From NCBI GenBank assembly GCA_910587255.1, contig CAJUKT010000091.1, positions 62,001 to 126,000 on the forward strand: 64,000 bases of DNA, in the 5' to 3' direction. This stretch comes from an uncultured Oscillospiraceae bacterium (GTDB lineage Bacteria; Bacillota; Clostridia; Oscillospirales; Oscillospiraceae). The translations under genes were made by a program, and so were the position numbers. This document shows positions 52,780-62,347 of the stretch, piece after piece (the stretch's first letter is position 1; each line of letters starts with the position of its first letter). The notes beneath the pieces were generated by a model. The model saw nothing but the letters and a program-made list of their open reading frames with translations, had not been told where the DNA came from and searched no databases.

Positions 52780-53823
52780 ATGAAACCAGACAAGAAAAAA
52801 ATAATTGCCGCTGCGGGCACTGTCATCATTCTTATCGTCGCAGCTGCCGTTGTTGTCATGATAAAGAGCAACAATAGCCAACCGAAGGATGCTGAAATCG
52901 TGGACTCTGTTTATGTTGCCCACCAGCCGGATCGGCTGGAATACATGGAGGGCGAGGAATTCGACCCCGCCGGAACGGTCATCAACGCAAATATGAAGGA
53001 CGGCAGCATAAAGGAAAACGTCCCTTATGAAGTAAAATGCGCCAGCCCGCTCACGTACAGCGGCTATTCCGTGACCTTCACCTATGAGGACAAGAGCGTG
53101 TCCATCCAGCTGAACATCACCAAACGGGGTAACGCCGCGGAATACTCTGTAGAACAGACCCCGGAAAACGCGGACAGCCCCCTGAAGGGGAAAACCTACT
53201 TTTTCCTGGGTTCCTCTGTGACCCGGGGGGAGCGGTCTGAGGGCGAGTCCATGGTGGACTTTGTGGCGAAGCGGAACGCCTGCCAGTGCATCAAGGAGGC
53301 GGTGTCCGGCACCACGCTGATGGACAACGGCGAGACCAGCTATGTCCAGCGGCTGGACGCCTATCTGGCCGATGGCAACCGGGCAGATCACCTGGACGCT
53401 TTTATCTGCCAGCTGTCTACCAACGACATCAAGTACCCGGATTCCTTCGGTGAAGTGACCGGGGCGGACCGGCGCTCGGCAGAGGATTTCGATCGCGCCA
53501 CCACCAGCGGCGCGATTGAATATATCATCGTGAAGGTCCGGGAGACCTGGGACTGCCCAGTGGTATTTTACACCAACAGCGACTTCCACAACGAGAACTA
53601 TGAGACCATGCTGGCCCTGCTGGATCAGGTGGAGGAGAAGTGGGGGGTCGAGGTGATTGACCTCTACCGGGACGAGGCGTTCAACGATATCTCTGATGAG
53701 GACAAGGATCTGTACATGAGTGACACCACCCACCCCACTAAGGCGGGCTACCGGGACTGGTGGACGCCCAAATTCGAGGAAAAACTGGCATCCCTGTCCA
53801 CGAAGGAGGTGGATCCCCAATGA
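52780..53823 (+). CDS. Membrane-anchored SGNH-family esterase with Ig-like domain
   Basis: 347 residues: an N-terminal membrane anchor (about 9-29), a bacterial Ig-like domain (YMEGEEFDPAGTVINANMKD), then an SGNH hydrolase fold with block I GSSVTRG (nucleophile Ser), block III STND and block V DTTHP (catalytic Asp/His). Likely removes acetyl or other acyl groups from xylan outside the cell. Ends in an ATGA overlap with a second SGNH gene. Confidence 0.8.
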   Translation: MKPDKKKIIAAAGTVIILIVAAAVVVMIKSNNSQPKDAEIVDSVYVAHQPDRLEYMEGEEFDPAGTVINANMKDGSIKENVPYEVKCASPLTYSGYSVTFTYEDKSVSIQLNITKRGNAAEYSVEQTPENADSPLKGKTYFFLGSSVTRGERSEGESMVDFVAKRNACQCIKEAVSGTTLMDNGETSYVQRLDAYLADGNRADHLDAFICQLSTNDIKYPDSFGEVTGADRRSAEDFDRATTSGAIEYIIVKVRETWDCPVVFYTNSDFHNENYETMLALLDQVEEKWGVEVIDLYRDEAFNDISDEDKDLYMSDTTHPTKAGYRDWWTPKFEEKLASLSTKEVDPQ

Positions 53824-54728
53824 GGAAGCAATGGGTAAAAGCCCTGCCAGCGCTTTTGCTGGCGTTGGCGCTGGGCGGCTGCGCCTCCAATCCGGTTCCG
53901 CCTGCGCCCACACCTTCCCCTGAAAATACCGGGACGCCCTCTACGGGGCAGCTGAAATTTCAGCTGATTGGGGCCGATGGCAACGACAGCGCCTACGACC
54001 AGAAACTGGTTGCCCCCATTGAGGACTCCCCGCTGAAGGGCAAGGTCATCTACTGGCTGGGTTCCTCTGTCACCTACGGATCGGGTTCCAACGGGCAGTC
54101 CATGGCCCGGTTCATGGCGGCGACGGACGGCGTGACCAGCGTGGTGGAGGCCGTGTCCGGCACCACCCTGGCCACATCGCAGGAGAGCGGGGAGAACTCC
54201 TATGTCTCCCGTATGCTGAACGGCGAAAAATTCTCCAAAGACGACAAGGTGGATCTGTTTGTCTGCCAAATCTCCACCAACGACTGCAAGCAGGCAAACC
54301 TGGCGGCGATGGGGGAACTGACCGCCGACGATGTGATCGAACTGGAGCAATTCGACCTGGCCACTGCCGCCGGCTCCATTGAGTACCTGATTCGCTATGT
54401 CCATGACACCTGGGGCTGCCCCATTTACTTCTATTCTGGCGCATTCTTTGGGGACGGGGACGATGGCCCGCGGGTCAATGACGACCCGTGTGGAAGCGAC
54501 TATGAAAAGCTGGTAAACCTGACCCTTGCCGCCGCGGAGAAGTGGAACAAGCAGGACGGGTACCGCGTCAACGTGCTTGACCTGTTCCACGATGAAGGGT
54601 TTAACAACCTGGTTTCGGATTCGGACTATGCATACCTGATGCGCGACGCGATACACCCCCGAAAAGCGGGCTATTTGATTTGGTGGCTGCCGGAATTTCA
54701 GGAGGCATTTTACCGGGAGTTCTCCTGA
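53820..54728 (+). CDS. SGNH-family esterase lipoprotein
   Basis: 302 residues with a lipoprotein signal (LALALGGCAS, Cys near 21) and a Pro/Thr-rich linker. Block I GSSVTYG, block III STND, block V DAIHP. It is a tandem paralogue of the preceding enzyme without the Ig-like domain; the two keep the same PLKGK...LGSSVT opening. Probably also a hemicellulose esterase on the cell surface. Confidence 0.8.
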   Translation: MRKQWVKALPALLLALALGGCASNPVPPAPTPSPENTGTPSTGQLKFQLIGADGNDSAYDQKLVAPIEDSPLKGKVIYWLGSSVTYGSGSNGQSMARFMAATDGVTSVVEAVSGTTLATSQESGENSYVSRMLNGEKFSKDDKVDLFVCQISTNDCKQANLAAMGELTADDVIELEQFDLATAAGSIEYLIRYVHDTWGCPIYFYSGAFFGDGDDGPRVNDDPCGSDYEKLVNLTLAAAEKWNKQDGYRVNVLDLFHDEGFNNLVSDSDYAYLMRDAIHPRKAGYLIWWLPEFQEAFYREFS

Positions 54729-54781
54729 TTGTCCGCAGCCGTAATGGGTTTGACGCTACTTTAACGGAAATGAGGCTGATT

Positions 54782-56704
54782 ATGAGAAAAAAGATGCTGC
54801 TCAATCAGGCTGTTTGGCGCTTCACCGATATGGACGGCTCCACACAGGAGGTTGCCCTCCCCCACACCTGGAACGCCATCGACGGCCAGGACGGGGGGAA
54901 CGACTACTGGCGGGGGACGTGCGTGTATGAAACGGCATTCCCCAGGCCGGAAATTTCGGCGGACGAGCGGGTGTACCTGGAATTCCAGGGGGTGAACGCC
55001 TCAGCCAAGGTGGTGCTCAACGGCGCCGAGGTGGGCAGCCACGACGGCGGCTATTCCACCTTCCGCTGGGATGTAACAGACTTCCTCCAGGATGAAAACC
55101 AGCTCACCGTCCACGTGGACAACAGCGTCAACGACCGGGTATACCCCCAGAAGGCGGACTTCACCTTCTACGGCGGCATCTACCGGGACGTGCTGCTGGT
55201 GATCGTCAACAAAGACCACTTCGATATGGACTACTACGGCGGCTCGGGCCTGAAGGTCACCCCCACGGTGGAGGGCAAGGACGGCCGGGTGCGGGTGGAG
55301 GCATTCCACAACGCGGGGAACGCCCGGGTGAAGGTGAAGCTGCTGGACGCGGACGGCAGCGCTGTGGCCGAGGGGGAGGGGGCCGGCCTCACCCTCACCA
55401 TCCCCGGCATCCGCCTGTGGGACGGCGTGAAGGATCCCTACCTCTACACCTGCCAGGCCACCCTGGAGGTGAACGGCGCGGATGTGGATCAGGTGTCCGC
55501 CCGGTTCGGCGTGCGCACCTTCTCCGTGGACCCGGAAAAAGGCTTTTTCCTCAACGGGCGGCCCTACCCGCTCCGCGGCGTCTCCCGCCACCAGGACTGG
55601 AAGGGGCTGGGCAACGCTATCACCAAGGAGCACCACGACACCGACATGGCCCTCATCCGGGAGATGGGCGCCAACACCATCCGCCTGGCCCACTACCAGC
55701 ACGACCAGTATTTCTACGACCTGTGCGACCAGTACGGCATGGTGGTGTGGGCGGAAATCCCCTACATCTCGGAGCATATGCCCAACGGCCGGGATAACAC
55801 CATCTCCCAGGCAAAGGAGCTGGTCATTCAGAACTACAACCACCCCTGCATCGTGGTGTGGGGCGTGTCCAACGAGATCACCATCTCCACCAGGGACAAA
55901 AAAGATATGCTGGACAACCACCGGGCCCTCAACGACCTGTACCATCAACTGGATCCCACCCGGCTGACCACCCTGGCCTGCTACGCCATGTGCGGGCCGT
56001 TCAACAAGTCGGCACATATTACGGACGTGGTGTCATGGAACCTCTACCTGGGCTGGTATGTGCCGGGGCTGTTCCTCAACGACCTCTGGATTGATTTCTT
56101 CCACAAATGCTACCCTGACCGTCCGCTGGGCTACTCGGAGTACGGCTGCGAGGCCATGCCCAACCTACACTCCTCCAAGCCCCGCCGGGGGGACCACACC
56201 GAGGAATACCAGTGTATCTATCACGAGTATATGCTCCGCTGTTTTGAGCACCGCCCCTTCTTGTGGGCTACCCATGTGTGGAATATGTTCGATTTTGCCG
56301 CCGATGCCCGGGATCAGGGCGGCGAGCCGGGGATGAACCACAAGGGGCTGGTGACCTTCGACCGCAACACAAAGAAAGACAGCTTTTACCTTTACAAAGC
56401 CTGGTGGAGCGATGAGCCCTTTGTCCACATCTGCGGCAGCCGGTACGTGGACCGGCCTGAGGCGGTCACCACGGTGAAGGTGTACTCCAACCAGCCTAAA
56501 GTTGCGCTGTACGCCAACGGGAAGCTGGTGGAGGAGAGGTCCAGCAGCAAAGTATTTGAATTCAGGGTGCCGCTGGAAGGGAAGGTGGAGCTGAGGGCCG
56601 AGGCGGGCGGCTGCGCCGGCCAGTGTACCATCCGGAAGGCAGACGTCCCCAACCCGGCGTACAAGCTCCAGGGAAAAAGCTCTAACAGCGCCAACTGGGT
56701 CTGA
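54782..56704 (+). CDS. GH2 family glycoside hydrolase (probable beta-glucuronidase or beta-galactosidase)
   Basis: 640 residues, no signal peptide. A jelly-roll domain (ALPHTWNAIDGQDGGNDYW), Ig-like domain and TIM barrel are in GH2 order; acid/base Glu365 (GVSNE) and nucleophile Glu453 (YSEYGC) are both present. The uronate-catabolism neighbours favour beta-glucuronidase activity; sequence alone does not prove it. The ATG at 54782 follows GAGG by about seven bases. Confidence 0.83.
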   Translation: MRKKMLLNQAVWRFTDMDGSTQEVALPHTWNAIDGQDGGNDYWRGTCVYETAFPRPEISADERVYLEFQGVNASAKVVLNGAEVGSHDGGYSTFRWDVTDFLQDENQLTVHVDNSVNDRVYPQKADFTFYGGIYRDVLLVIVNKDHFDMDYYGGSGLKVTPTVEGKDGRVRVEAFHNAGNARVKVKLLDADGSAVAEGEGAGLTLTIPGIRLWDGVKDPYLYTCQATLEVNGADVDQVSARFGVRTFSVDPEKGFFLNGRPYPLRGVSRHQDWKGLGNAITKEHHDTDMALIREMGANTIRLAHYQHDQYFYDLCDQYGMVVWAEIPYISEHMPNGRDNTISQAKELVIQNYNHPCIVVWGVSNEITISTRDKKDMLDNHRALNDLYHQLDPTRLTTLACYAMCGPFNKSAHITDVVSWNLYLGWYVPGLFLNDLWIDFFHKCYPDRPLGYSEYGCEAMPNLHSSKPRRGDHTEEYQCIYHEYMLRCFEHRPFLWATHVWNMFDFAADARDQGGEPGMNHKGLVTFDRNTKKDSFYLYKAWWSDEPFVHICGSRYVDRPEAVTTVKVYSNQPKVALYANGKLVEERSSSKVFEFRVPLEGKVELRAEAGGCAGQCTIRKADVPNPAYKLQGKSSNSANWV

Positions 56705-56724
56705 GAAAAAGGAGGACAATGAGT

Positions 56725-58302
56725 ATGAACCAAGAACCGACAACCACCCTGAACCGGGCAAAGCCCTACCAGCTGGTGCTGTTTCCCCTGAACAACGGTG
56801 CCACCAATGTGTATTTCGTCCTGATTTTGTCCTATGTGGCCCAGTTTGGCGACAATATCCTGAAGCTGGGTATCTTTGCTTCCCTGATGGTCACCATCAT
56901 GCGGGTGGCTGACGCCATTACCGACCCCATCATCGGGGCCATGATGGACCGCACCAGCACGAAAATCGGCAAGTTCCGGCCCTTCATGATCCTGGGCAGC
57001 GCCGTCATGGCGGTGAGTGTGGTCTGCCTGTATATCCTCACCCCGTTCATCCCCGAGACCATGATGTGGCTGCGCTACGTGGCCTTTGTGGTGATCTATT
57101 TCGTCTGGGTCATCGGCTATACCTTCCAGACCTCCTGCACCCGGGCGGGCCAGACCGTGCTCACCAACGACCCCAACCAGCGGCCCATGTTCACCATCTT
57201 CAACACGGTGGGCTCCCTGCTGGGCATGGGTGTGATGCAGTTCATGATCCCCCTGGTGAAGGGGATGTACGATGTGAAGGACGCGGCGGGCAACGTCATC
57301 GTGTCCGGCTACTCCGACCCCACGGTGTTCCGCATCATTACCCCCATCGGCATCGCCATCTCCGTGCTGCTCACCGCCCTGGCCATTATCGGCATCGCCG
57401 AAAAGGACAACCCCAAGTACTACGGCATCGGCGGCGCCCAGGAGAAGGTGAAGATGTCCGAGTATGTGGAGATCATCAAAAACAACAAGCCCATGCAGCG
57501 GCTGATGGTGGCGGGTGCGGGATGCAAGCTGGCCCTGGCCATCGCCACCAACACCACCGTCCTGCTGGCTCTGTATGGCATCCTGATGGGCAATTACAAC
57601 TCCCTGTACCTACCCATGATGGTGCTGGGCTACGTGTGCGCGGTGCCCTTTTTTATCCTCTCCATGCGAACCTCCCAGAAGCTGGGGCAGAAGGCATCCC
57701 TGGTACGGTATGTGTCTGTGGCGCTGGTCTGCTACGTGGGCGTACTGGCCCTGCTGCTGCTGAGCAGCCACGGAAACCCGGCCCGGATGCTGTCCTTCCC
57801 CTTCCAGGGGGGCGGGGCCATCAACCTGTATACCATTTTGTTCATCGTGTGCTTTGGCATCGGCTACGGCGCCTACTACGCCACCGCCGATATGCCCATC
57901 CCCATGGTGGCCGACTGCTCCGACTACGAGACCTACCGCTCGGGCAAGTACATCCCCGGCATCATGGGCACCCTGTTCTCCCTGGTGGATAAGCTGGTGT
58001 CCTCCCTGGCCCAGACCCTGGTGGCCATCATCTTCCTGATCTGCACCGGGGTGAACGAGCTGCCCAACGACGCCACACCCTACACCGGGGGCATCAAGGT
58101 GGCGGTGATCGTGATGTTCTGCGTCATCCCCATGCTGGCCTGGGCGGCCACCCTCATCGCCATGAAGGGCTACTCCCTGACGGGGGAGAAAATGAAAGCC
58201 ATCCAGAAGGTGAACGCCGCCCGGAAGGAGGCCGTGGCAAACGGCATGAGCTTGGAGCAGGCTATGCAGGCCATCAACGATGACACCGTACAGAACGTGT
58301 GA
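56725..58302 (+). CDS. GPH-family (MelB/UidB-like) sugar:cation symporter
   Basis: About 525 residues with twelve hydrophobic segments. The motif RVADAITDPIIGAMMDRTST is characteristic of glycoside-pentoside-hexuronide symporters; ADCSDYETYRSGKYIPGIMG is the second family signature. Probable substrate: glucuronides or aldouronic acids. The ATG at 56725 lies nine bases after GGAGG; another ATG at 56719 is too close. Confidence 0.88.
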   Translation: MNQEPTTTLNRAKPYQLVLFPLNNGATNVYFVLILSYVAQFGDNILKLGIFASLMVTIMRVADAITDPIIGAMMDRTSTKIGKFRPFMILGSAVMAVSVVCLYILTPFIPETMMWLRYVAFVVIYFVWVIGYTFQTSCTRAGQTVLTNDPNQRPMFTIFNTVGSLLGMGVMQFMIPLVKGMYDVKDAAGNVIVSGYSDPTVFRIITPIGIAISVLLTALAIIGIAEKDNPKYYGIGGAQEKVKMSEYVEIIKNNKPMQRLMVAGAGCKLALAIATNTTVLLALYGILMGNYNSLYLPMMVLGYVCAVPFFILSMRTSQKLGQKASLVRYVSVALVCYVGVLALLLLSSHGNPARMLSFPFQGGGAINLYTILFIVCFGIGYGAYYATADMPIPMVADCSDYETYRSGKYIPGIMGTLFSLVDKLVSSLAQTLVAIIFLICTGVNELPNDATPYTGGIKVAVIVMFCVIPMLAWAATLIAMKGYSLTGEKMKAIQKVNAARKEAVANGMSLEQAMQAINDDTVQNV

Positions 58303-58316
58303 AAGGGGGATTTTCC

Positions 58317-59399
58317 ATGAAAATGACCTGGCGCTGGTACGGCGAGGGCAACGATCAGATCAAGCTGTCCGACATCAAGCAGATCCCCGGGGTGGAGGGC
58401 ATTGTCTGGGCGCTCCACGACAAGATGCCCGGCGAGGTGTGGCAGCCCGAGGAGATCGCCAAGGTGAAGGCGCAGCTGGACGAATACGGCTTCAACATGG
58501 ACGTGGTGGAGAGCGTGAACGTCCACGACGACATCAAGATCGGCCTGCCCACCCGGGATCAGTACATCGAGAACTACAAGCAGACCATCCGCAACCTGGC
58601 CCCCTTTGGGGTGAAGGTGATCTGCTACAACTTCATGCCCGTGTTCGACTGGACGCGGACGGATCTGTTCCATCCCGTCGGCGACGGCTCCACGGCGCTG
58701 TACTACGAGGCGGCCAAGATCAAGCAGGATCCCCGGGAGATGGCGGACTACGTCATGTCCTTCACCGAGAAGTACCATATGACCTTCCCCGGCTGGGAGC
58801 CCGAGCGGATGGCCAAGCTGGACGAGCTGTTTGAGAAGTACAAGCCCGTCACCAAGGAGAAGCTGTGGGACAACTTCAAGTACTTCCTGGAGGCCATTAT
58901 GCCCACCTGCCATGAGTGCGACATCAAGATGGCGGTGCACATGGACGATCCCCCCTGGGACATCTTCGGCCTGCCCCGGCTGCTCACCAGCGGGGAGGCC
59001 ATTGACAAGTTCCTGAAGATGGTGGACGATCCGTATAACTGCCTGACCCTGTGTTCTGGAAGCCTGAACGCCGACCCCAAGAACAACGTGGCGGACATCG
59101 TGCGCAAGCACTGTGACCGGATCGCCTTCGCTCACATCCGCAACGTGAAGCACTTCCCCAACGGGGACTTCTCCGAGGCCAGCCACCGGGACTGCGATGG
59201 GGACACCGGCATCCTGGACATCCTCAAGGCCTACCACGACTGCGGTTTCGACGGCTATATCCGGCCCGACCACGGCCGGCACCTGTGGGACGAGGTTCCG
59301 GGGAAAGTCCGCCCCGGCTACGGCCTGTATGACCGGGCGCTGGGCGTGATGTATATGCTGGGGGTTTGGGATTCCCTGGACAAGTTTGACCACAAATAA
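58317..59399 (+). CDS. uxuA: Mannonate dehydratase
   Basis: 360 residues. MTWRWYGEGNDQIKLSDIKQ, WALHDKMPGEVW, CYNFMPVFDWTRTDL and HMDDPPWDIFGLPR are hallmark UxuA segments, including metal-binding His and Cys (CSGSLNADP). Dehydrates D-mannonate to 2-keto-3-deoxygluconate. The ATG at 58317 follows AAAGGGGG. Confidence 0.95.
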   Translation: MKMTWRWYGEGNDQIKLSDIKQIPGVEGIVWALHDKMPGEVWQPEEIAKVKAQLDEYGFNMDVVESVNVHDDIKIGLPTRDQYIENYKQTIRNLAPFGVKVICYNFMPVFDWTRTDLFHPVGDGSTALYYEAAKIKQDPREMADYVMSFTEKYHMTFPGWEPERMAKLDELFEKYKPVTKEKLWDNFKYFLEAIMPTCHECDIKMAVHMDDPPWDIFGLPRLLTSGEAIDKFLKMVDDPYNCLTLCSGSLNADPKNNVADIVRKHCDRIAFAHIRNVKHFPNGDFSEASHRDCDGDTGILDILKAYHDCGFDGYIRPDHGRHLWDEVPGKVRPGYGLYDRALGVMYMLGVWDSLDKFDHK

Positions 59400-59415
59400 T
59401 TAACAGGAGGACGCA

Positions 59416-60264
59416 ATGATGATGGATTTACCTTTGAAAGTTGATTTTTCCGGCAAGGTGGTTGTCGTCACCGGCGCGGGCGGCGTGCTGTGCGGCACCA
59501 TGGCCCGGGCCTTCGCCCAGGCGGGGGCCAAGGTGGCCGCCCTGGATCTGAACGAGGAGGCCGTGAAGGCCCTGGCTGACGAGTGCAAGGCCGAGGGCTT
59601 TGTCTGCGAGGGCTACAAGGCCAACGTGCTGGAGCCGGAGGCCCTGGAGGCCGTCCACCAGCAGGTGCTGAAGGATCTGGGCCCCTGCGACATCCTGGTG
59701 AACGGCGCGGGGGGCAACAACCCCCGGGCCACCACCGACAACGAGTACCAGCACGAGTGGGCCGAGGGCCAGAAGGGCTTCTTCGACCTGGACGCGGGGG
59801 GCGTGGACTTCGTGTTCAAGCTGAACTTCCAGGGCACCCTGCTGCCCACCCAGGCCTTTGCCAAGGACATGGTGGAGCGCAAGAGCGGCTGCATTTTGAA
59901 CGTCAGCTCCATGAACGCCTATATCCCGCTGACCAAGATCCCCGCCTACTCCGGGGCCAAGGCGGCGGTGAGCAACTTCACCCAGTGGCTGGCCACCCAC
60001 TTCGCGGGCACCGGCATCCGCTGCAACGCCATCGCGCCGGGGTTCCTGGTGTCCAACCAGAACCGGAAGCTGCTGTTCAACGAGGACGGCACCCCCACGG
60101 CCCGCTCCGCCAAGATCCTGAACGGCACCCCCATGGGCCGCTACGTGGAGAGCGAGGAGCTGCTGGGCGGCGTGTTCTTCCTGTGTGACGACAAGGCGGC
60201 CTCCGCCATCACCGGCGTGGTGCTGCCCATCGATGCGGGCTTCGCCGCCTACTCCGGCGTGTGA
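59416..60264 (+). CDS. SDR-family fructuronate reductase (D-mannonate oxidoreductase)
   Basis: 282 residues, classical short-chain dehydrogenase fold: VVVVTGAGGVLCGTMARAFA for NAD(P) binding, NGAGGNNP, catalytic Ser in ILNVSSMNAY and YSGAKAAV (Tyr-x-x-x-Lys). Position between UxuA and UxaC identifies the step fructuronate to mannonate. It replaces the long-chain UxuB of enterobacteria, an exchange known in Firmicutes. Confidence 0.88.
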   Translation: MMMDLPLKVDFSGKVVVVTGAGGVLCGTMARAFAQAGAKVAALDLNEEAVKALADECKAEGFVCEGYKANVLEPEALEAVHQQVLKDLGPCDILVNGAGGNNPRATTDNEYQHEWAEGQKGFFDLDAGGVDFVFKLNFQGTLLPTQAFAKDMVERKSGCILNVSSMNAYIPLTKIPAYSGAKAAVSNFTQWLATHFAGTGIRCNAIAPGFLVSNQNRKLLFNEDGTPTARSAKILNGTPMGRYVESEELLGGVFFLCDDKAASAITGVVLPIDAGFAAYSGV

Positions 60265-60278
60265 CGAGAGGGCCTGGG

Positions 60279-61679
60279 ATGAGAGCGTTTATGGATCAGG
60301 ATTTTCTGCTGAAGTCCGAAACGGCCAGGAGGCTGTACCACGAGCACGCGGAACAGATGCCCATCATCGACTACCACTGCCATGTGGATCCCTGGGAGAT
60401 CTTTGAGGATCGCCGGTTTGAGAACATCTATCAGATCTGGCTGGAGGGGGATCACTACAAGTGGCGGGTGATGCGCTCCAACGGGGTGGAGGAGCGGTAC
60501 ATCACCGGGGACGCCCCGGAGCGGGAGAAGTTCCAGAAGTTCGCGGAGGCGCTGCCCCGGGCCATCGGCAACCCCATGTACCACTGGTGCCACCTGGAGC
60601 TGCGCACCTACTTCGGCTATGAGGGCGTGCTCAACGGCGACACCGCCCAAGAGGTCTGGGATCTGAGCATCAAAAAGCTGGCGGAGCCGGACATGAGCGT
60701 CCGGGGCATCCTCCGGCAGAGCAACGTGGCCATGGTGGGCACCACCGATGACCCCACGTCCGACTTGGCGTGGCACAAGCGCATCGCGGAGGATCCCACC
60801 ATCTCCACGGTGGTGGCCCCCTCCTTCCGGCCGGACAAGGCGCTGAACCTGGAAAAGCCGGGCTGGGCGGACTTCCTGGCCCAGCTGGGCCGCAGCGCCG
60901 GAGTGGAGATCACGGATCTGGACAGCCTGGAGCGGGCGCTGGAGCAGCGGATGGAGGCCTTTGACCAGGCGGGCTGCCGGGCCGCCGACCACGGCCTGGA
61001 CTACGTGCCCTTCCGAAGCGCAAGCCGGGAGCAGGTGGACGCCATCCTGAAAAAGGCCCTGGCGGGCCAGGGCGTCACGGTGGAGGAGGCCGAGCGCTTC
61101 AAGACGGCGCTGCTGCTGTTCTGCGCCCAGCGCTACAGCGCCATGGGCTGGGTGATGCAGATCCACTACAACTGCATGAGGAACCCCAACAGCGCCATGT
61201 TCGCCAGGCTGGGGCCGGATTCCGGCTTTGACTGCATGAACAACGTCAACTGCGCCGGGCCGCTGTACGCCCTGCTGGACGCGCTGTACGCCCAGGACGC
61301 CCTGCCCCGCACCATCCTGTACAGCCTGAACCCCGGGGAGAACGAGCTGCTGGACACCATGATCGGCGCGTTCCAGGGCCCCGGCGTCCCCGGCAAGCTC
61401 CAGCACGGCAGCGCCTGGTGGTTCAACGACAACAAGACTGGCATGAGGGAGCAGCTCACCAGTCTGGCCAACCTGAGCCTGCTGGGCAATTTCATCGGGA
61501 TGCTCACCGACTCCCGCAGCTTCCTCAGCTACACCCGGCACGCCTATTTCCGCCGCATCCTGTGCGAGCTGGTGGGCGGCTGGATAGAAAACGGCGAGTA
61601 TCCCGCTGATCTGGAGCAGGCGGGCGGGCTGGTGGAGGACATCTGCTATCACAACGCGAAGCGGTATTTCCGGCTGTAA
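60279..61679 (+). CDS. uxaC: Uronate isomerase
   Basis: 466 residues from the ATG at 60279. PIIDYHCHVDPWEI carries the metal-binding His-x-His; RYSAMGWVMQIHYNCMRNPN, LNPGENELLDTM and HGSAWWFNDN are typical UxaC blocks. Converts D-glucuronate to D-fructuronate, the first cytoplasmic step of the pathway encoded here. Confidence 0.96.
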   Translation: MRAFMDQDFLLKSETARRLYHEHAEQMPIIDYHCHVDPWEIFEDRRFENIYQIWLEGDHYKWRVMRSNGVEERYITGDAPEREKFQKFAEALPRAIGNPMYHWCHLELRTYFGYEGVLNGDTAQEVWDLSIKKLAEPDMSVRGILRQSNVAMVGTTDDPTSDLAWHKRIAEDPTISTVVAPSFRPDKALNLEKPGWADFLAQLGRSAGVEITDLDSLERALEQRMEAFDQAGCRAADHGLDYVPFRSASREQVDAILKKALAGQGVTVEEAERFKTALLLFCAQRYSAMGWVMQIHYNCMRNPNSAMFARLGPDSGFDCMNNVNCAGPLYALLDALYAQDALPRTILYSLNPGENELLDTMIGAFQGPGVPGKLQHGSAWWFNDNKTGMREQLTSLANLSLLGNFIGMLTDSRSFLSYTRHAYFRRILCELVGGWIENGEYPADLEQAGGLVEDICYHNAKRYFRL

Positions 61680-61702
61680 ACGCACAAGGAGGAATGATCA
61701 CC

Positions 61703-62347
61703 ATGAACATCAACGAAACAATCAGCGGCATCGGCGTGGTGCCCGTGATCAAGCTGAACCACCCGGAGCGGGACGCGGCCCCGCTGGCCCACGCCCTGTG
61801 CGCCGGCGGGGTGCCGGTGGCGGAGGTCACCTTCCGGGCCGCCGGGGCCGCCGCCGCCATCAAGCTGATGGCCGAGGCCTGCCCGGAGATGCTGGTGGGG
61901 GCGGGCACCGTGCTCACCACCGATCAGGTGGACGAGGCGCTGGCGGCGGGGGCGAAATTCATCGTCACCCCCGGTCTGGATCCCGACCTCGTAAAATACT
62001 GCCAGAGCAAAAACGTGCCCATCTACCCCGGCTGCACCACCCCCACCGACTACCACACCGCCTACAAGCTGGGGCTGGAGGTGCTCAAGTTCTTCCCCGC
62101 CGAGCAGTCCGGCGGGCTGGCGAAAATCAAGGCCATGAGCGCGCCCTTCCCCATGTTCAAGGTGATGCCCACCGGCGGCATCTCCCTGAAGAACCTGGCG
62201 GAGTACATCAAGGCTCCGGTGATCTGCGCCTGCGGCGGCTCCTACATGGTGACCGCCGACCTCATCGACAACAACAAGTGGGACGAGATCACCGAGCTGT
62301 GCAAGAAATCTGTGGAAATCGTAAAGGAGGCCCGCGGCAATGGCTAA
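61703..62347 (+). CDS. eda: KDPG/KHG aldolase
   Basis: 214 residues from the ATG at 61703; an upstream ATG at 61694 abuts the GGAGG. GAGTVLTTDQVDEALAAGAK, FIVTPGLDPDLVKYCQ, KFFPAEQSGG with the Schiff-base Lys, and MPTGGIS complete the aldolase. Splits KDPG to pyruvate and glyceraldehyde 3-phosphate. Confidence 0.95.
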   Translation: MNINETISGIGVVPVIKLNHPERDAAPLAHALCAGGVPVAEVTFRAAGAAAAIKLMAEACPEMLVGAGTVLTTDQVDEALAAGAKFIVTPGLDPDLVKYCQSKNVPIYPGCTTPTDYHTAYKLGLEVLKFFPAEQSGGLAKIKAMSAPFPMFKVMPTGGISLKNLAEYIKAPVICACGGSYMVTADLIDNNKWDEITELCKKSVEIVKEARGNG

